From Vicinamibacterales bacterium (GTDB lineage Bacteria; Acidobacteriota; Vicinamibacteria; Vicinamibacterales; Fen-181), in NCBI GenBank assembly GCA_036504215.1, contig DASXVO010000043.1, forward strand, positions 51,128 through 115,127: a stretch of 64,000 bases of DNA, written 5' to 3'. The notes beneath the pieces were generated by a model. It had not been told where the DNA came from and made no database searches. It was given only the letters and a program-made list of their open reading frames with translations. The translations under genes and the position numbers were made by a program. Positions 18,901 through 27,385 of this stretch are shown here, in pieces. Position 1 is the stretch's first letter. Each line of letters begins with the position of its first letter.

Positions 18901-19115
18901 CGCCAGAGAGTCGGAGTGGCATGGGCGTCCCGCCCGTGGAGACCGGCGCTGTCTACCAGGAAGCCGACGACAGCCGCGTGACGATCGTGGTCTCCCGCAC
19001 TGACGGCGTGCGCTGCGATCGTTGCTGGCGCTATGTTCCGGCCGTGACGACCGACGAGGCGAGACCCGGCCTTTGTGAACGCTGCACCGCGGCGTTGGAC
19101 GAGGCCCAGGCGTGA
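15999..19115 (+). CDS. ileS: Isoleucyl-tRNA synthetase with a tandem-repeat insertion near the C terminus
   Basis: 1038 residues. Attaches isoleucine to tRNA-Ile. The class I HIGH site is in PPYANGRIHLGTAFNK, the editing domain is around residues 190-390 (TTTPWTIPSNLA, GTGAVHTAPGHGSDD), the KMSKS loop is KMSKSIGN, and the C-terminal zinc finger is CDRCW...CERC (about 1005-1029). Between the tRNA-binding helical domain (ending LFITSEV) and the zinc finger there is an insertion of about 105 residues made of 10-residue repeats (SGTGVPPESR). The family is normally about 930 residues, so the excess equals the insertion. The start ATG follows AGGAGG; upstream open frame is antisense noise. Its stop overlaps lspA. 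Confidence 0.96.
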   Translation: MADWKDTLNLPRTGFPMKANLQTAEPKAIARWDATDLYGRIRARRKGAPKFILHDGPPYANGRIHLGTAFNKVLKDFIVRSRTMAGFDAPYVPGWDCHGLPIELKVDRELGARKRQMSIGDFRRACREYAARFVDIMRTDFKRLGVMGSWADPYLTMNYGYQSAIVKALARFVEQGMVYKGKKPVHWCIHCRTALAEAEVEYENHSSPSIFVEFPFSAEAAEALGRRVPELAGRTLSVLIWTTTPWTIPSNLAVAFHPELEYGAYAVDGTTVIVAEALAERVAQQVKRPFGAAIARFPGRTLEGLRFRHPLYTRDSVGVLADYVTLDQGTGAVHTAPGHGSDDFVTGVRYGLDIYAPVGPGGHFLDEVEMFAGQRVFDANPKIEDALAARGRLWHREVFEHAYPHCWRCHNPVIFLATSQWFVSMDDSGLRTKALDAVRHVKWVPGWGEERLTLMLQNRPDWCISRQRSWGVPIPAANCVKCGEAVLTADMAHRAAEIFAEHGADAWYEHPIEEFLPAGLACPKCGGREFERERDILDVWFDSGSSHEAVLGRTEDLPWPADLYIEGSDQYRGWFQSSLLVGLGTRGTAPYRAVVTHGFVVDEQGRKMSKSIGNTIEPHEIISKSGAEILRFWAAMVDFREEMRVGKEILARVVEAYLKIRNTLRILVANLYDFDPAVDAVPFAEMEEIDRFTLARYADVAGRVLRAYEDYDFPVVPQAVSAFVTVDLSAFCVDVAKDRLYTLAPKSRSRRSAQTALYVVADGLARLIAPILPFTSDELWQFLPGKRDDSVHLADFPAGFDALIDTELVERWQRLLRVREAVNAEIEKLRQAKAVGKSLEVKVELRASGSLLELLERHRDDLPMLFITSEVVVGTGVPPESRSGTGVPPESRSGTGVPPESLSGTGVPPESRSGMGVPPESRSGMGVPPESRSGMGVPPESRSGTGVPPESLSGTGVPPESRSGMGVPPESRSGMGVPPVETGAVYQEADDSRVTIVVSRTDGVRCDRCWRYVPAVTTDEARPGLCERCTAALDEAQA
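18621..18934 (+). repeat. 30-bp minisatellite inside ileS (10.5 units)
   Basis: Ten full copies and a 14-base partial copy of a 30-base unit beginning ACGGGCGTCCCGCCAGAGAG and ending TCGGAGTGGC, with no spacers. Variants (ACG/ATG, TCGG/TCTG, AGT/AGC) form a pattern: units 2-6 and 7-11 repeat the same order, showing a 150-base block duplication. The unit length is a multiple of three, so copy changes keep ileS in frame; the peptide repeat is SGTGVPPESR or SGMGVPPESR. Confidence 0.97.
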
Positions 19116-19660
19116 CGGACGAATCGCGCGTTGCATCCGAGGAGGTCGGCGGCGCGGCGCCGACGCACTCTGTGGCCGGTCTGCGGGCGGTCACCTTCGT
19201 GCTCGCCGGCCTCATTGTCGTCCTGGACCAGATCACGAAGGCGATCGTGCGGGCCGAGGTGCCGTTGCACAGCAGCCGCACCGTCGTCTCCGGCTTCTTC
19301 GACATCACGCACGTGCAGAACACCGGTGCCGCGTTCGGCATCCTCAATGCTGCCGACTTTCCGTACAAGGCGGTCGTCATCGCGATCGTCGCGACGGCCG
19401 CGCTGATCAGCATCGCGCTCTACGCGGCGAGACTCTCGCCGCATCAGCACCTGGCCCGTCTCGGTCTCGCGTTGATCCTCGGCGGAGCCGCCGGCAATCT
19501 CATCGATCGGGTGGTCGCCGGCTACGTCGTGGACTTCGTCGACGTCTACTGGCGGACGTATCACTTCTGGGCCTTCAACGTCGCCGACTCCGCGATCACG
19601 GTTGGCGTCATCGGCATGATGCTCGATATCCTTGGCATCGGCAGCCGGCGGGACGCGTGA
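19112..19660 (+). CDS. lspA: Lipoprotein signal peptidase II
   Basis: 182 residues. Cleaves the signal peptide of diacylglyceryl-prolipoproteins in the inner membrane. Four transmembrane segments and the family motifs are present: DQITK, NTGAAFG, GGAAGNLIDR with the first catalytic Asp, YVVDFVD, and FNVADSAI with the second catalytic Asp. The N terminus carries about 20 extra hydrophilic residues. The GTG start overlaps the ileS TGA (GTGA), giving the well-known ileS-lspA coupling. Confidence 0.95.
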   Translation: MTDESRVASEEVGGAAPTHSVAGLRAVTFVLAGLIVVLDQITKAIVRAEVPLHSSRTVVSGFFDITHVQNTGAAFGILNAADFPYKAVVIAIVATAALISIALYAARLSPHQHLARLGLALILGGAAGNLIDRVVAGYVVDFVDVYWRTYHFWAFNVADSAITVGVIGMMLDILGIGSRRDA

Positions 19661-19690
19661 GCGCCGGCGCCATCCGCACGGGAGCCTGAC

Positions 19691-20500
19691 GTGTATCCTC
19701 GGCTCTTCTCGCTCGGCCCGTTCACGCTCTACAGCTACGGCGCGCTGATGGCGCTCGCCTTCATCGCCGGCCTCCGCATGGCCGTCGTCCGGGCGCGCGC
19801 GAGGGGACTGAACCCGGAACGCGTACTCGACCTGGGCATCCTGGTGATCATCGCGGCAGTGGTCGGCGCCAAGCTGCTCCTGCTGATTGTCGACTTCCGT
19901 TCGATGATCAGAGACCCGGCGCAGTTGATCTCGCTCGCACGCAGCGGCGGCGTGTTCTACGGCGGCCTGGTGCTCGCGGTGGGATCGGCTTTTTGGTACC
20001 TGAGACGCCATGCCCTGCCGTTCTGGACGACCTGCGATGTCTTCGCACCGGGGATTGCCCTCGGCCACGTCATCGGCCGCGTCGGCTGCCTCATGGCAGG
20101 ATGCTGCTTCGGTCATGCGACGTCGGTGCCGTGGGCCATCACCTTCCACGACGAGTTCGCCGCAGGCTTCGTCGGCACGCCGCTCGAGGTGCCGCTCCAT
20201 CCCACGCAACTCTACGAAGCGGGCGCCGAACTGCTCATCCTCGTCGTTCTGCTCGTCATGGAGCGCCGCGGTCGCTCGTTCGCCGGAAGAACGCTGTGGA
20301 CCTACCTGGCGCTCTACGCCGTGTCCCGATTCGTCATCGAGTTCTTTCGCGGTGACGCGAGGGGAGCCGTCGGCGCCCTCTCGACGTCGCAAGCCATCTC
20401 AATCGTCCTGTTGCCCCTCAGTATCCTGATGCTCGTTCGGCTTGCGCGGCAGGCACGCGCGAAGGGTCTCCCGCATGGAACGACACGAGTTCACGGTTGA
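19691..20500 (+). CDS. lgt: Prolipoprotein diacylglyceryl transferase
   Basis: 269 residues from GTG 19691 with GGGAG upstream. Transfers diacylglycerol from phosphatidylglycerol to the lipobox cysteine. The Lgt signature HVIGRVGCLMAGCCFG is complete and is followed by HPTQLYE; about seven hydrophobic segments are visible. It acts directly before LspA in lipoprotein maturation and follows lspA by 30 bases. Its 3' end overlaps rluD by 26 bases. Confidence 0.95.
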   Translation: MYPRLFSLGPFTLYSYGALMALAFIAGLRMAVVRARARGLNPERVLDLGILVIIAAVVGAKLLLLIVDFRSMIRDPAQLISLARSGGVFYGGLVLAVGSAFWYLRRHALPFWTTCDVFAPGIALGHVIGRVGCLMAGCCFGHATSVPWAITFHDEFAAGFVGTPLEVPLHPTQLYEAGAELLILVVLLVMERRGRSFAGRTLWTYLALYAVSRFVIEFFRGDARGAVGALSTSQAISIVLLPLSILMLVRLARQARAKGLPHGTTRVHG

Positions 20501-21440
20501 TCCCGACAGCGCGGGGCTGCGGCTCGACGTCTACCTCGCCGGTCTGCTGCCGCTGCAGTCGCGCTCGCAACTGCAGCGCCTGATCAAAGAGGGCGCGGTC
20601 GTGCTGGCCGGGCGGCCGACGAAGCCGAACACCTCGGTGAAGCCCGGCGACATCGTGACGATTGAGATCCCGGACGCTGCGCCCGCCACGCCCGTCGCGC
20701 AGGAACTGCCGCTGCCGGCCGTCTACCAGGACGAGGACGTCATCGTCGTCGACAAGCCAGCCGGTATGGTCGTGCACCCGGCTGCCGGACACGCCGAGGG
20801 CACGCTCGTCAATGCGCTGCTGTTTCACGCGGACAACCTGAGCGGTGTCGGCGGCGAACAGCGTCCTGGCATCGTCCACCGGCTCGACCGGGGCACATCC
20901 GGCCTCATGGTCGTCGCGAAGAACGATCTCGCCCACCGCGAGTTGACCCGCCAGTTCCACGATCGGGAGGTCGAGAAGGAGTACATCGCCCTCGCGTGGG
21001 GCGAAGTACACGCCGGCCGACGGATCGATCTCCCGGTCGGGCGCGATCCCGTTCATCGGGAGAAGATGTCCACGCGAGCCCGGCGGGCGCGCACGGCGGT
21101 GACCCGCGTGACGAAGTCCGTGAATCTGCGCGGCCTCTGCCTGCTGCACGTGGCGATCGCCACCGGCCGCACGCACCAGATCCGCGTGCACCTCAGCGCA
21201 ATCGGGCATCCGATCGTCGGCGATTCCACGTACGGAGGCGTGCGCCACCGGATGCCGGCTCCGCTGCGCGCGGTGGAGCGTCTGGAGCGTCCATTTCTCC
21301 ACGCGGCTCGGCTCGTGTTCACGCACCCCACCGACGGCCGGCGGATGGAGTTCACCTGTCCGCTCCCGCCCGACCTGCAGGGTGTACTCGACGAACTGGA
21401 AGCGCGCGTCGGAGAGACGCGCGACCATTGGGGCCTGTAG
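20475..21440 (+). CDS. rluD: 23S rRNA pseudouridine synthase, RluD family
   Basis: 321 residues from ATG 20475. An N-terminal S4 RNA-binding domain (LDVYLAGLLPLQSRSQLQRLIKEGAV, about 15-80) precedes the pseudouridine synthase domain. The catalytic Asp lies in HRLDRGTSGLMVVAKN; other markers are DKPAGMVVHPAAGH and ATGRTHQIRVHLSAIGHPIVGD. The ATG lies inside the end of lgt, suggesting translational coupling. RluA/RluC specificity cannot be excluded. Confidence 0.92.
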   Translation: MERHEFTVDPDSAGLRLDVYLAGLLPLQSRSQLQRLIKEGAVVLAGRPTKPNTSVKPGDIVTIEIPDAAPATPVAQELPLPAVYQDEDVIVVDKPAGMVVHPAAGHAEGTLVNALLFHADNLSGVGGEQRPGIVHRLDRGTSGLMVVAKNDLAHRELTRQFHDREVEKEYIALAWGEVHAGRRIDLPVGRDPVHREKMSTRARRARTAVTRVTKSVNLRGLCLLHVAIATGRTHQIRVHLSAIGHPIVGDSTYGGVRHRMPAPLRAVERLERPFLHAARLVFTHPTDGRRMEFTCPLPPDLQGVLDELEARVGETRDHWGL

Positions 21441-21493
21441 CGCGCCCTCGAGCGGCAGCGGGCCGCCGTGCCCGCGGCGGGTGAAGTTGGACG

Positions 21494-22045
21494 ATGGCCA
21501 TGAATGCAGAAGTCGAGCGTCCGGGCACGTTGCTGAGGCACGAGGTCGTCTACAGCGGGCGCATCTTCACCGTGAGTCGTGACCGCGTGCGGATGCCGAA
21601 CGGCCACGAAGGGACGCTCGAGGTGGTGCGCCACCACGGCTCCGTCGTGCTCATCCCGATGCCAGACCCGGCACACGTGATCCTCGTCAGGCAGTATCGC
21701 TACGCCGTCGATCAGTGGATCTGGGAACTCGCGGCCGGCAGCCTCGAGCCGAACGAGGATCCGACGGAGGGCGCAGCCCGCGAATGCGAGGAGGAAACCG
21801 GCTGGGTGCCTGGACAGATCGAGCTGCTGGGCAGCTTCTACCCCACGCCAGGGTATTGCGACGAGAAGATGAACATCTTCAAGCTCACCGACCTGAAGAG
21901 ACCCGGTCCCGGCCACACCGCCGCCCTGCCGGACGAGGACGAGGACATCAGGACGCGTGTCTTCTCGCTGGACGACGTGCGCGACATGACTCGTCGTGGA
22001 GAGATTCCGGACCTCAAGACCGCGGTGGGGCTGACGCTCCTCTAG
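21494..22045 (+). CDS. nudF: NUDIX hydrolase, ADP-ribose pyrophosphatase type
   Basis: 183 residues. The Nudix box GSLEPNEDPTEGAARECEEETGW matches GX5EX7REUXEEXGU, with the ADP-ribose subgroup features VRQYRYAVDQWIWELAAGSLE before it and a proline-rich FYPTPGYCDEKMNIF about 15 residues after. It hydrolyses ADP-ribose or related nucleoside diphosphates. It lies 53 bases after rluD, the last gene of the ileS run, and converges with the deacetylase gene. Confidence 0.88.
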   Translation: MAMNAEVERPGTLLRHEVVYSGRIFTVSRDRVRMPNGHEGTLEVVRHHGSVVLIPMPDPAHVILVRQYRYAVDQWIWELAAGSLEPNEDPTEGAARECEEETGWVPGQIELLGSFYPTPGYCDEKMNIFKLTDLKRPGPGHTAALPDEDEDIRTRVFSLDDVRDMTRRGEIPDLKTAVGLTLL

Positions 22046-22098
22046 GATTCGCCGGTCCTCGAGGCGGAGGACGGTGCGATACCTCTTTGCGGCCCGGC

Positions 22099-23046
22099 CT
22101 ACCATTCGAAGATCTTCAGGGCCTCCTCCACCGTTCCAGCGTGGATGTCCACCGTGTCGGCGAGATTCCTCGCGTAGCCGCCCGCGAGGGTGACGACCAG
22201 CGGAACATCCAGTTCCTTCGCCGCGTTCATCACCAAGGCGTCGCGCCGTCGGAGTCCTTCCTTCGTCAGGCCCAATCCTCCCAGCATGTCGTCCTCGAAC
22301 GGATCCGCCCCCGCCAGGTAGAAGGCGATGTCGGGACCGCTCGAGAACACCCTCGGGAGGGCACCCGAGAGCTGGCGGAGGTACGTCTCGTCGTCGGCGT
22401 AGTCCGGGAGGTGGATGTCGAGGGAGCTGTGCGGCTTGAACTGCGGGTAGTTGTGTTCCTGGTCGATGGAGAACGTGAAGACCGACCGATCGCCCGCGAA
22501 GATGAACGCGGTGCCATTGCCGTGGTGCACGTCACAGTCGATGACCGCCGCGCGCCGAATGAGGCCGTCGCGCCGCAGGATCTGGATGGCCACCGCGACG
22601 TCGTTGATGAGACAGAACCCCTCGCCGTGGTCCTCGCAGGCGTGGTGGAATCCGCCGCCAAGGTGCAGGCCGAGCCTGCGTGTCCGGCGGTAGGGCTCCG
22701 CAGCCGCCGGGCGGGCATCACGGTCGGGCGCGAGCGACAGGCGCGCGGCCAGCGTCGTGCCGCCGGCCATCAGCCTGAAACCCTGCACAACCTCGTCGGA
22801 CATCCTCATCTCGAGCTGTGCCCGCTCGTCGGCGTCCATCGTTCCCAGGCGCAGCTTCTCGAGGTAGTCGGGGGTATGGACCAGCTCGAGATCCTCCCAC
22901 GAGGCTGGCTCCGGTTCGATGAAGTCGCCGGCGGCCGCCAGGTGTCGATCGAGCAGGGCCCGGTGCAGCAGCGGGTACTTGCTGGTCTTGAAGACGTGGT
23001 TGCCGATGTCGATGTCGTAGCGAGGCGAGAAGACGATCGGCGCCAT
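22099..23046 (-). CDS. Histone deacetylase-family amidohydrolase (HDAC11/class IV-like)
   Basis: 315 residues. Zinc-dependent deacetylase fold with GGGFHHACEDHGEGFCLIND, IDCDVHHGNGT and AGADPFEDD providing the catalytic His pair and the Asp/His/Asp zinc ligands, and LAGGYARN as the last motif. Bacterial members act on acetylpolyamines, acetoin-system proteins or protein lysines. It follows lon by 12 bases in the same direction, suggesting a link with protein quality control or acetyl-lysine removal, but this is only positional. Confidence 0.88.
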   Translation of the reverse strand: MAPIVFSPRYDIDIGNHVFKTSKYPLLHRALLDRHLAAAGDFIEPEPASWEDLELVHTPDYLEKLRLGTMDADERAQLEMRMSDEVVQGFRLMAGGTTLAARLSLAPDRDARPAAAEPYRRTRRLGLHLGGGFHHACEDHGEGFCLINDVAVAIQILRRDGLIRRAAVIDCDVHHGNGTAFIFAGDRSVFTFSIDQEHNYPQFKPHSSLDIHLPDYADDETYLRQLSGALPRVFSSGPDIAFYLAGADPFEDDMLGGLGLTKEGLRRRDALVMNAAKELDVPLVVTLAGGYARNLADTVDIHAGTVEEALKIFEW

Positions 23047-23058
23047 CTCGCCTGCCCG

Positions 23059-25539
23059 CTACGAGACGATCGTGGGTTCGAGCTCACCCGGGTGGTTCGA
23101 AGGCTCGGCGTCGCCCGGCGTGACCGGCTCGACGGCCGGCGGTGCCGCGGCGTCGGCGCGGGGCTGCAGGGCGAGCTCGAGCACCTCGTCGATGGTGGTG
23201 ACGAGGTGAACCGTCATGTCCTTGCGCAGATCCTCGCTCAGGTCCTCGACGATGTTCTTCTCGTTGCGCACCGGCAGGATGACTTCGCGGATGCCGACCC
23301 GACGCGCGGCGAGCACCTTCTCCTTGATGCCGCCAACCGGCAGCACGCGCCCCGACAGCGTGATCTCGCCCGTCATCGCGAGGTCGCCGCGCACGGGCCG
23401 CTTCGACAATTCCGAGCACAGGGCGGCGACCATGGTGACGCCCGCGGAGGGGCCGTCCTTCGGGATGGCGCCCGACGGCACGTGCAGGTGGAGCTCGGAC
23501 GACTTGTAGAAGTCCGGCTCGATCCCGTAGCGGGACGCGTTGGCTCGCAGCCACGATAGCGCGGCGCGGGCCGACTCCTTCATCACGTCACCCAAGTGCC
23601 CGGTCAGCGTGAGGGTGCCGCCGCCATGCATCCGGCGCGCTTCGACGAAGAGCACCTCGCCACCGGCTGGCGTCCACGCCAGGCCGATCGCGACGCCCGG
23701 GTTCTTCGTCCGCTCCTCCATCTCCTCGTCCATGAAATGGGGGGCGCCGAGCATCTCCACCACGACCTCGGGTGTGATCGCGATCGGGTCCTCGATGCCC
23801 TCGGCCCGGCGGCGAGCCGCCTTGCGGCAGAGCGCGGCGATCTCCCGCTCGAGGTTTCGAACGCCGGCTTCGCGCGTGTAGCCGCGAATGACCGCGCGGA
23901 GCGCAGCCTCGGTGAAGGTGATGAACTCCGGCGTCAGGCCGTGGTTCGTCACCTGCTTGGCGATCAGGTGCTCCTCGGCGATCTTGAGCTTCTCTTCCTC
24001 GGTGTAGCCGGGGAGCTCGAGCACCTCCATCCGATCGCGAAGGGCCGGCGGCACCGGGTCGAGCACGTTCGCCGTCGTGATGAAGAGCACTTCCGAGAGG
24101 TCGAACGGGACGTCGAGGTAGTGGTCGCGGAACGTGTTGTTCTGCTCGGGATCGAGCACTTCGAGCAGCGCCGACGCCGGGTCGCCGCGGAAATCGGATC
24201 CGAGCTTGTCGATCTCGTCGAGGATGAAGACCGGGTTCTTCGATTCGGCGCGGCGCAGACCCTGGACGATCTGCCCGGGCAGCGCGCCGATGTAGGTGCG
24301 CCGGTGCCCGCGGATCTCCGCTTCGTCGCGCATGCCGCCGAGCGAGATGCGGACGAACTTCCGTTCGAGCGACGTCGCGATCGACTTCGCCAGCGACGTC
24401 TTACCGACGCCTGGAGGGCCGACGAAGCAGAGGATCGGCCCCTTCACATTGGGGTTGAGCTTCCTCACCGCGAGATACTCGAGGATGCGGTCCTTCGCCT
24501 TCACCAGATCCGAGTGGTCCGCGTCGAGGACGTCTTTCGTGCGCTTGAGGTCGATGATCTCGTCCGTCTTCTTGTTCCAGGGCAGCGCCACGAGCCAGTC
24601 GAGGTACGTCCGCGAGACGGTGTACTCCGCCGCCGCCACCGGCATCTTCGACAGGCGATCGAGCTCGCGCAGCGCTTCCTTCTTGACGGGCTCGGGCATC
24701 CCCACCGCTTCGATCTTCTCCCGCAGTTCCTCGATTTCTTTCGTCTGATCGTCGCCCTCGCCGAGTTCCTTCTGGATCGCCTTCAACTGCTCGCGCAGGA
24801 AGTAATCACGCTGGTTCTTGCCGACTTCCGACTGTACCTGCGACTGGATCTTCGACCCGAGCTCGAGAACCTCGAGTTCCTTGATCAGGATCCGGTTGAG
24901 CAGGTCCATGCGGGCACGGACGTCGAGTGTCTCGAGCACCTCCTGCTTGGACGAGGTCGCGATCGTCGCCAGGCTGGACGCAATGAAATCCGCGAGCTTG
25001 GCTGGATCGGAGATGTTCAGCGCCAGCGTTTGGAGATCGTCCGACAGCAGCGGCGAGAGCGATACGACCTGCTGGAAGTTCGTCTTGATGTTCCGCTGGA
25101 GCGCGTCGATCTCGAGCTTGTCCGCGTCGCCGATTTCCTCGGGCGCCGTGGCGACCGTCGCGCGCAGGTACGGTTTCACCGCGAGCACCTGCTGCAGCTT
25201 CAGGCGCGCGAGGCCCTGGACGATCAGCCGAAGGCTGCCGTCGGGCAGCTTGAACATCTTGTGGATGTGCGTGGCCGTGCCGATCGGGTAGAGGTCGTCC
25301 TGGCCGGGCTCTTCCACCGCGGCATCGCGCTGGGTGAAGACGGCAATCAGCTTCCCGCCACCAATCGCGTCGTCGATCAGACGGATGGAACTCTCGCGGG
25401 CCACCGCGAGCGGCATGAAGGAATTGGGAAAGAGGACGGTGTCGCGCAGCGGGAGGACCGGGAGCTCCGGGGGAATCGAGAGTGCCCGCTCCCCGTCGAT
25501 CGTCTCGTCAAACGTGGGGGCTTCGGGTTCATCGCTCAT
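23059..25539 (-). CDS. lon: ATP-dependent Lon protease
   Basis: 826 residues from ATG 25539 (GGAGAG upstream). LonA architecture: N-terminal substrate domain ([19 protein letters not shown], about 25-230), central coiled coil, AAA+ module with Walker [13 protein letters not shown] and Walker B FILDEIDK, then the Ser-Lys protease domain with [11 protein letters not shown] and [16 protein letters not shown]-terminal tail of about 35 residues after LALQPR is Pro/Glu-rich. Degrades misfolded and regulatory proteins in the cytoplasm. The longer open frame to 25797 is not conserved. Confidence 0.96.
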   Translation of the reverse strand: MSDEPEAPTFDETIDGERALSIPPELPVLPLRDTVLFPNSFMPLAVARESSIRLIDDAIGGGKLIAVFTQRDAAVEEPGQDDLYPIGTATHIHKMFKLPDGSLRLIVQGLARLKLQQVLAVKPYLRATVATAPEEIGDADKLEIDALQRNIKTNFQQVVSLSPLLSDDLQTLALNISDPAKLADFIASSLATIATSSKQEVLETLDVRARMDLLNRILIKELEVLELGSKIQSQVQSEVGKNQRDYFLREQLKAIQKELGEGDDQTKEIEELREKIEAVGMPEPVKKEALRELDRLSKMPVAAAEYTVSRTYLDWLVALPWNKKTDEIIDLKRTKDVLDADHSDLVKAKDRILEYLAVRKLNPNVKGPILCFVGPPGVGKTSLAKSIATSLERKFVRISLGGMRDEAEIRGHRRTYIGALPGQIVQGLRRAESKNPVFILDEIDKLGSDFRGDPASALLEVLDPEQNNTFRDHYLDVPFDLSEVLFITTANVLDPVPPALRDRMEVLELPGYTEEEKLKIAEEHLIAKQVTNHGLTPEFITFTEAALRAVIRGYTREAGVRNLEREIAALCRKAARRRAEGIEDPIAITPEVVVEMLGAPHFMDEEMEERTKNPGVAIGLAWTPAGGEVLFVEARRMHGGGTLTLTGHLGDVMKESARAALSWLRANASRYGIEPDFYKSSELHLHVPSGAIPKDGPSAGVTMVAALCSELSKRPVRGDLAMTGEITLSGRVLPVGGIKEKVLAARRVGIREVILPVRNEKNIVEDLSEDLRKDMTVHLVTTIDEVLELALQPRADAAAPPAVEPVTPGDAEPSNHPGELEPTIVS

Positions 25540-25631
25540 CGCGCCACTCTCCGTGAAGAGCCGCGACAGCGGGGAGCGCCGGCGCGGGGCAGGCGGGCGG
25601 GCTCCGCGGGGGAACCCGCCGCCGGCATCCG

Positions 25632-26084
25632 TCAGCTGGACATGTCGAAGAACAGCGCGGAAGACGACGCGCGCTGCGCCATCTGCCGCTCGCGCCGCTG
25701 GGCGTTCTCGCGCGCCGCCTCGCAGTCGCGGCAACGGACCGCGAACGGAAGCGCCCGCAAGCGCTGCTGCGCAATTTCCTCGCCGCACTCGAAGCAATTG
25801 CCGTACGCACCCTCTTCCAGACGGACGAGCGCCTCGTTGATCTTGTTGAGCGTCTCGGCCTTCATCTGAATGAGCGCGAACTCGATGTCTTCCTGGATTC
25901 CGGCCTCGGAGCTCTCGCCCGGGTCGAGGACCGTGTTCACCTTGCCTGACACGTTCTCGGTCCGGACGTCACGGATCTTCTCGTGGACCTGGCTCAGAAT
26001 CTCACGCTTGCGCTCCTCGAGCATCTGCTTGAGGTCGCTGTATCGGGCCTTGTTCATGTGGCTCTTCTTGTTCGTCGCTTCCAT
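25632..26084 (-). CDS. TraR/DksA-type zinc-finger protein
   Basis: 150 residues. An N-terminal coiled coil (about 12-95, with ERKREILSQVHEKIRDV and IEFALIQMKAETLNKINEALVRLEEG) leads to a C4 zinc finger CFECG...CRDC (about 96-122). DksA-type proteins enter the RNA polymerase secondary channel and work with ppGpp; the relA/spoT gene is 2 kb away. The coiled-coil tip acidic pair typical of DksA is represented by DPGESSEAG rather than a clear DXXDXA, so regulatory strength is uncertain. Start at 26084 is chosen for its GGAG; an internal ATG at 26057 is possible. Confidence 0.82.
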   Translation of the reverse strand: MEATNKKSHMNKARYSDLKQMLEERKREILSQVHEKIRDVRTENVSGKVNTVLDPGESSEAGIQEDIEFALIQMKAETLNKINEALVRLEEGAYGNCFECGEEIAQQRLRALPFAVRCRDCEAARENAQRRERQMAQRASSSALFFDMSS

Positions 26085-26126
26085 GGTGCTGACGCTCCTT
26101 TCGCGTCGAGCCCCCGTGAGGGCGCT

Positions 26127-26132
26127 ATCTTA
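26127..26132 (-). promoter_or_regulatory. -10 box upstream of the dksA-like gene
   Basis: Minus-strand TAAGAT (26132-26127), about 43 bases before the ATG, with a weak -35 (GTTCAT) 18 bases further upstream. Confidence 0.4.
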
Positions 26133-26643
26133 GCACGACGCCTCATGCAAATGAACTGCCATTTGGGTTACAGTCCGTTCGCCTCGGCCATCGTCGGCCA
26201 TCCCTGAGGATTCGCCTCCAGCTTCGTCCGACGACCCGGAACCGTAGTGTAGGTACTTCACACACACCTCAGCAGTGCAAACCCGACGGCAGTGTTCTAA
26301 GCCTTTACTGTCCAGCCAGTTAGGCTGTGCCGGAATTCCGAACCCCACAATCGGCCCACCGTCGCCTTTTTAGACGCTCGTTGTCGACATCCGGTTCTCC
26401 GGCAGGACATTTTTCTCATCGTCTCCTGTGAGGGACAACCTTGTGGCATCTGTGTCGTCCTGACTGTGGCCGAATGGCCGAGACTCGTCTCGTGCAGGTC
26501 GTTGACAGCGACGGCGCGTGCTCCGCCTGCTTCCGCCGTCGGATTCGTGTCGCCTGCGCCGTCACGTCGTGATTTCGCGACCGGTCGTCAGGTCACCACG
26601 CGGCGGGTTTGACCGGCCGTGCGGGCTGTGCGAAGCTGTCCGG
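26133..26643. other. Intergenic region of about 510 bases without a recognisable gene
   Basis: This stretch between divergent genes is less GC-rich than its surroundings, with several T-runs. Neither strand shows a conserved reading frame, tRNA, SRP RNA, 6S or tmRNA hallmark that I can identify. It could hold an unrecognised small RNA or decayed sequence. The open frame from 26518 is an unsupported upstream extension of the next gene. Confidence 0.5.
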
Positions 26644-27309
26644 ATGCAGTGTCCATTGTGCGAGCGGCGGCAGGCACGCCGGCGGTGTCCGGCGCTCGGT
26701 CGTGAGATCTGTGCGGTCTGCTGCGGTTCGAAGCGGCTGTCGGAGATCGCCTGCCCGGCGGACTGCGGATACCTGGTGTCGGCACAGGCTCACCCGCCGG
26801 CTGCCATCCGTCGTCAGCACGAGCGGGACCTCGGCTTCATCATCGCCATGCGGGAGGGGCTCTCGCAGATCCAGTCCGACCTGTTCTGGGCCGTGCTGAC
26901 CTTCGTGGCCGGCTTCGAGGGCGACCCCCTGCTGAAGCTCACCGACCAGGATGCCGCGGAGGCGGCCGGCTCGCTGGCCGCGACGTACGAGACGGCGGAC
27001 CGTGGCGTCATCTACGAGCATCGTCCCAACTCGCTGGTCGCGCAGCGCCTGGCGACCGACATCCAGCGGTTCCTCGCCGAGCTGGCGCGGGAATCAGGGC
27101 GGCCCGTGCCCGATCGCGACGCCGCCGTCGTGCTGAGGCATCTCGAGAAGGGCGCCCGAGAGGCCCAGCGGATCCTCGGCGAGGGCCCGACCAACGCCCT
27201 CGATGCCATCGGCCGCGTCATGCAGGCCGTCGGGCGCGCGCGCGCCGACGAGGCCTCTGGGAAGGACGTGCCCGTCGAGACGAGTGGATCGGTCATCGTC
27301 CGCCCGTAG
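26644..27309 (+). CDS. Conserved hypothetical protein with a cysteine-rich N terminus
   Basis: 221 residues from ATG 26644. The N-terminal 50 residues have a zinc-ribbon-like array: CPLC, a later C, ICAVCCGSKR, then CPADCGYL. This CxxC/CC/CPxDCxYL pattern recurs in uncharacterised proteins of Acidobacteria and Planctomycetes. The rest (60-221) is helical and soluble, with a conserved-looking RDLGFIIAMREGLSQIQSDLFWAV segment. Function unknown; a nucleic-acid or protein-binding zinc module is plausible. The ATG is chosen because the cysteine array starts directly after it. Confidence 0.75.
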   Translation: MQCPLCERRQARRRCPALGREICAVCCGSKRLSEIACPADCGYLVSAQAHPPAAIRRQHERDLGFIIAMREGLSQIQSDLFWAVLTFVAGFEGDPLLKLTDQDAAEAAGSLAATYETADRGVIYEHRPNSLVAQRLATDIQRFLAELARESGRPVPDRDAAVVLRHLEKGAREAQRILGEGPTNALDAIGRVMQAVGRARADEASGKDVPVETSGSVIVRP

Positions 27310-27347
27310 CGGGCCGGTGTCGCCCGCTGCTCGTGTGGACAATCTGC

Positions 27348-27353
27348 TATAAT
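27348..27353 (+). promoter_or_regulatory. -10 box of rpmB
   Basis: Perfect TATAAT about 72 bases upstream of the rpmB ATG; no good -35 is visible. The transcript would carry a leader of about 65 bases. Confidence 0.55.
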
Positions 27354-27385
27354 TGGGGTTTCGCGTTTTGGCGGACGGAGCGGCC

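Noticed and set aside
18569..18934. The ileS array as a CRISPR-like array
   Set aside because: Units are contiguous without spacers, the copies differ by point changes only, and the sequence lies inside a coding region with no cas genes.
17997..19136. Minus-strand open frame with repeated HATPTLWRDA-like units
   Set aside because: It is the antisense reading of the ileS minisatellite and of ileS itself.
26133..26643. tRNA gene in the AT-richer gap
   Set aside because: No TPsiC-loop GGTTCGA-type sequence with matching acceptor arms is present.
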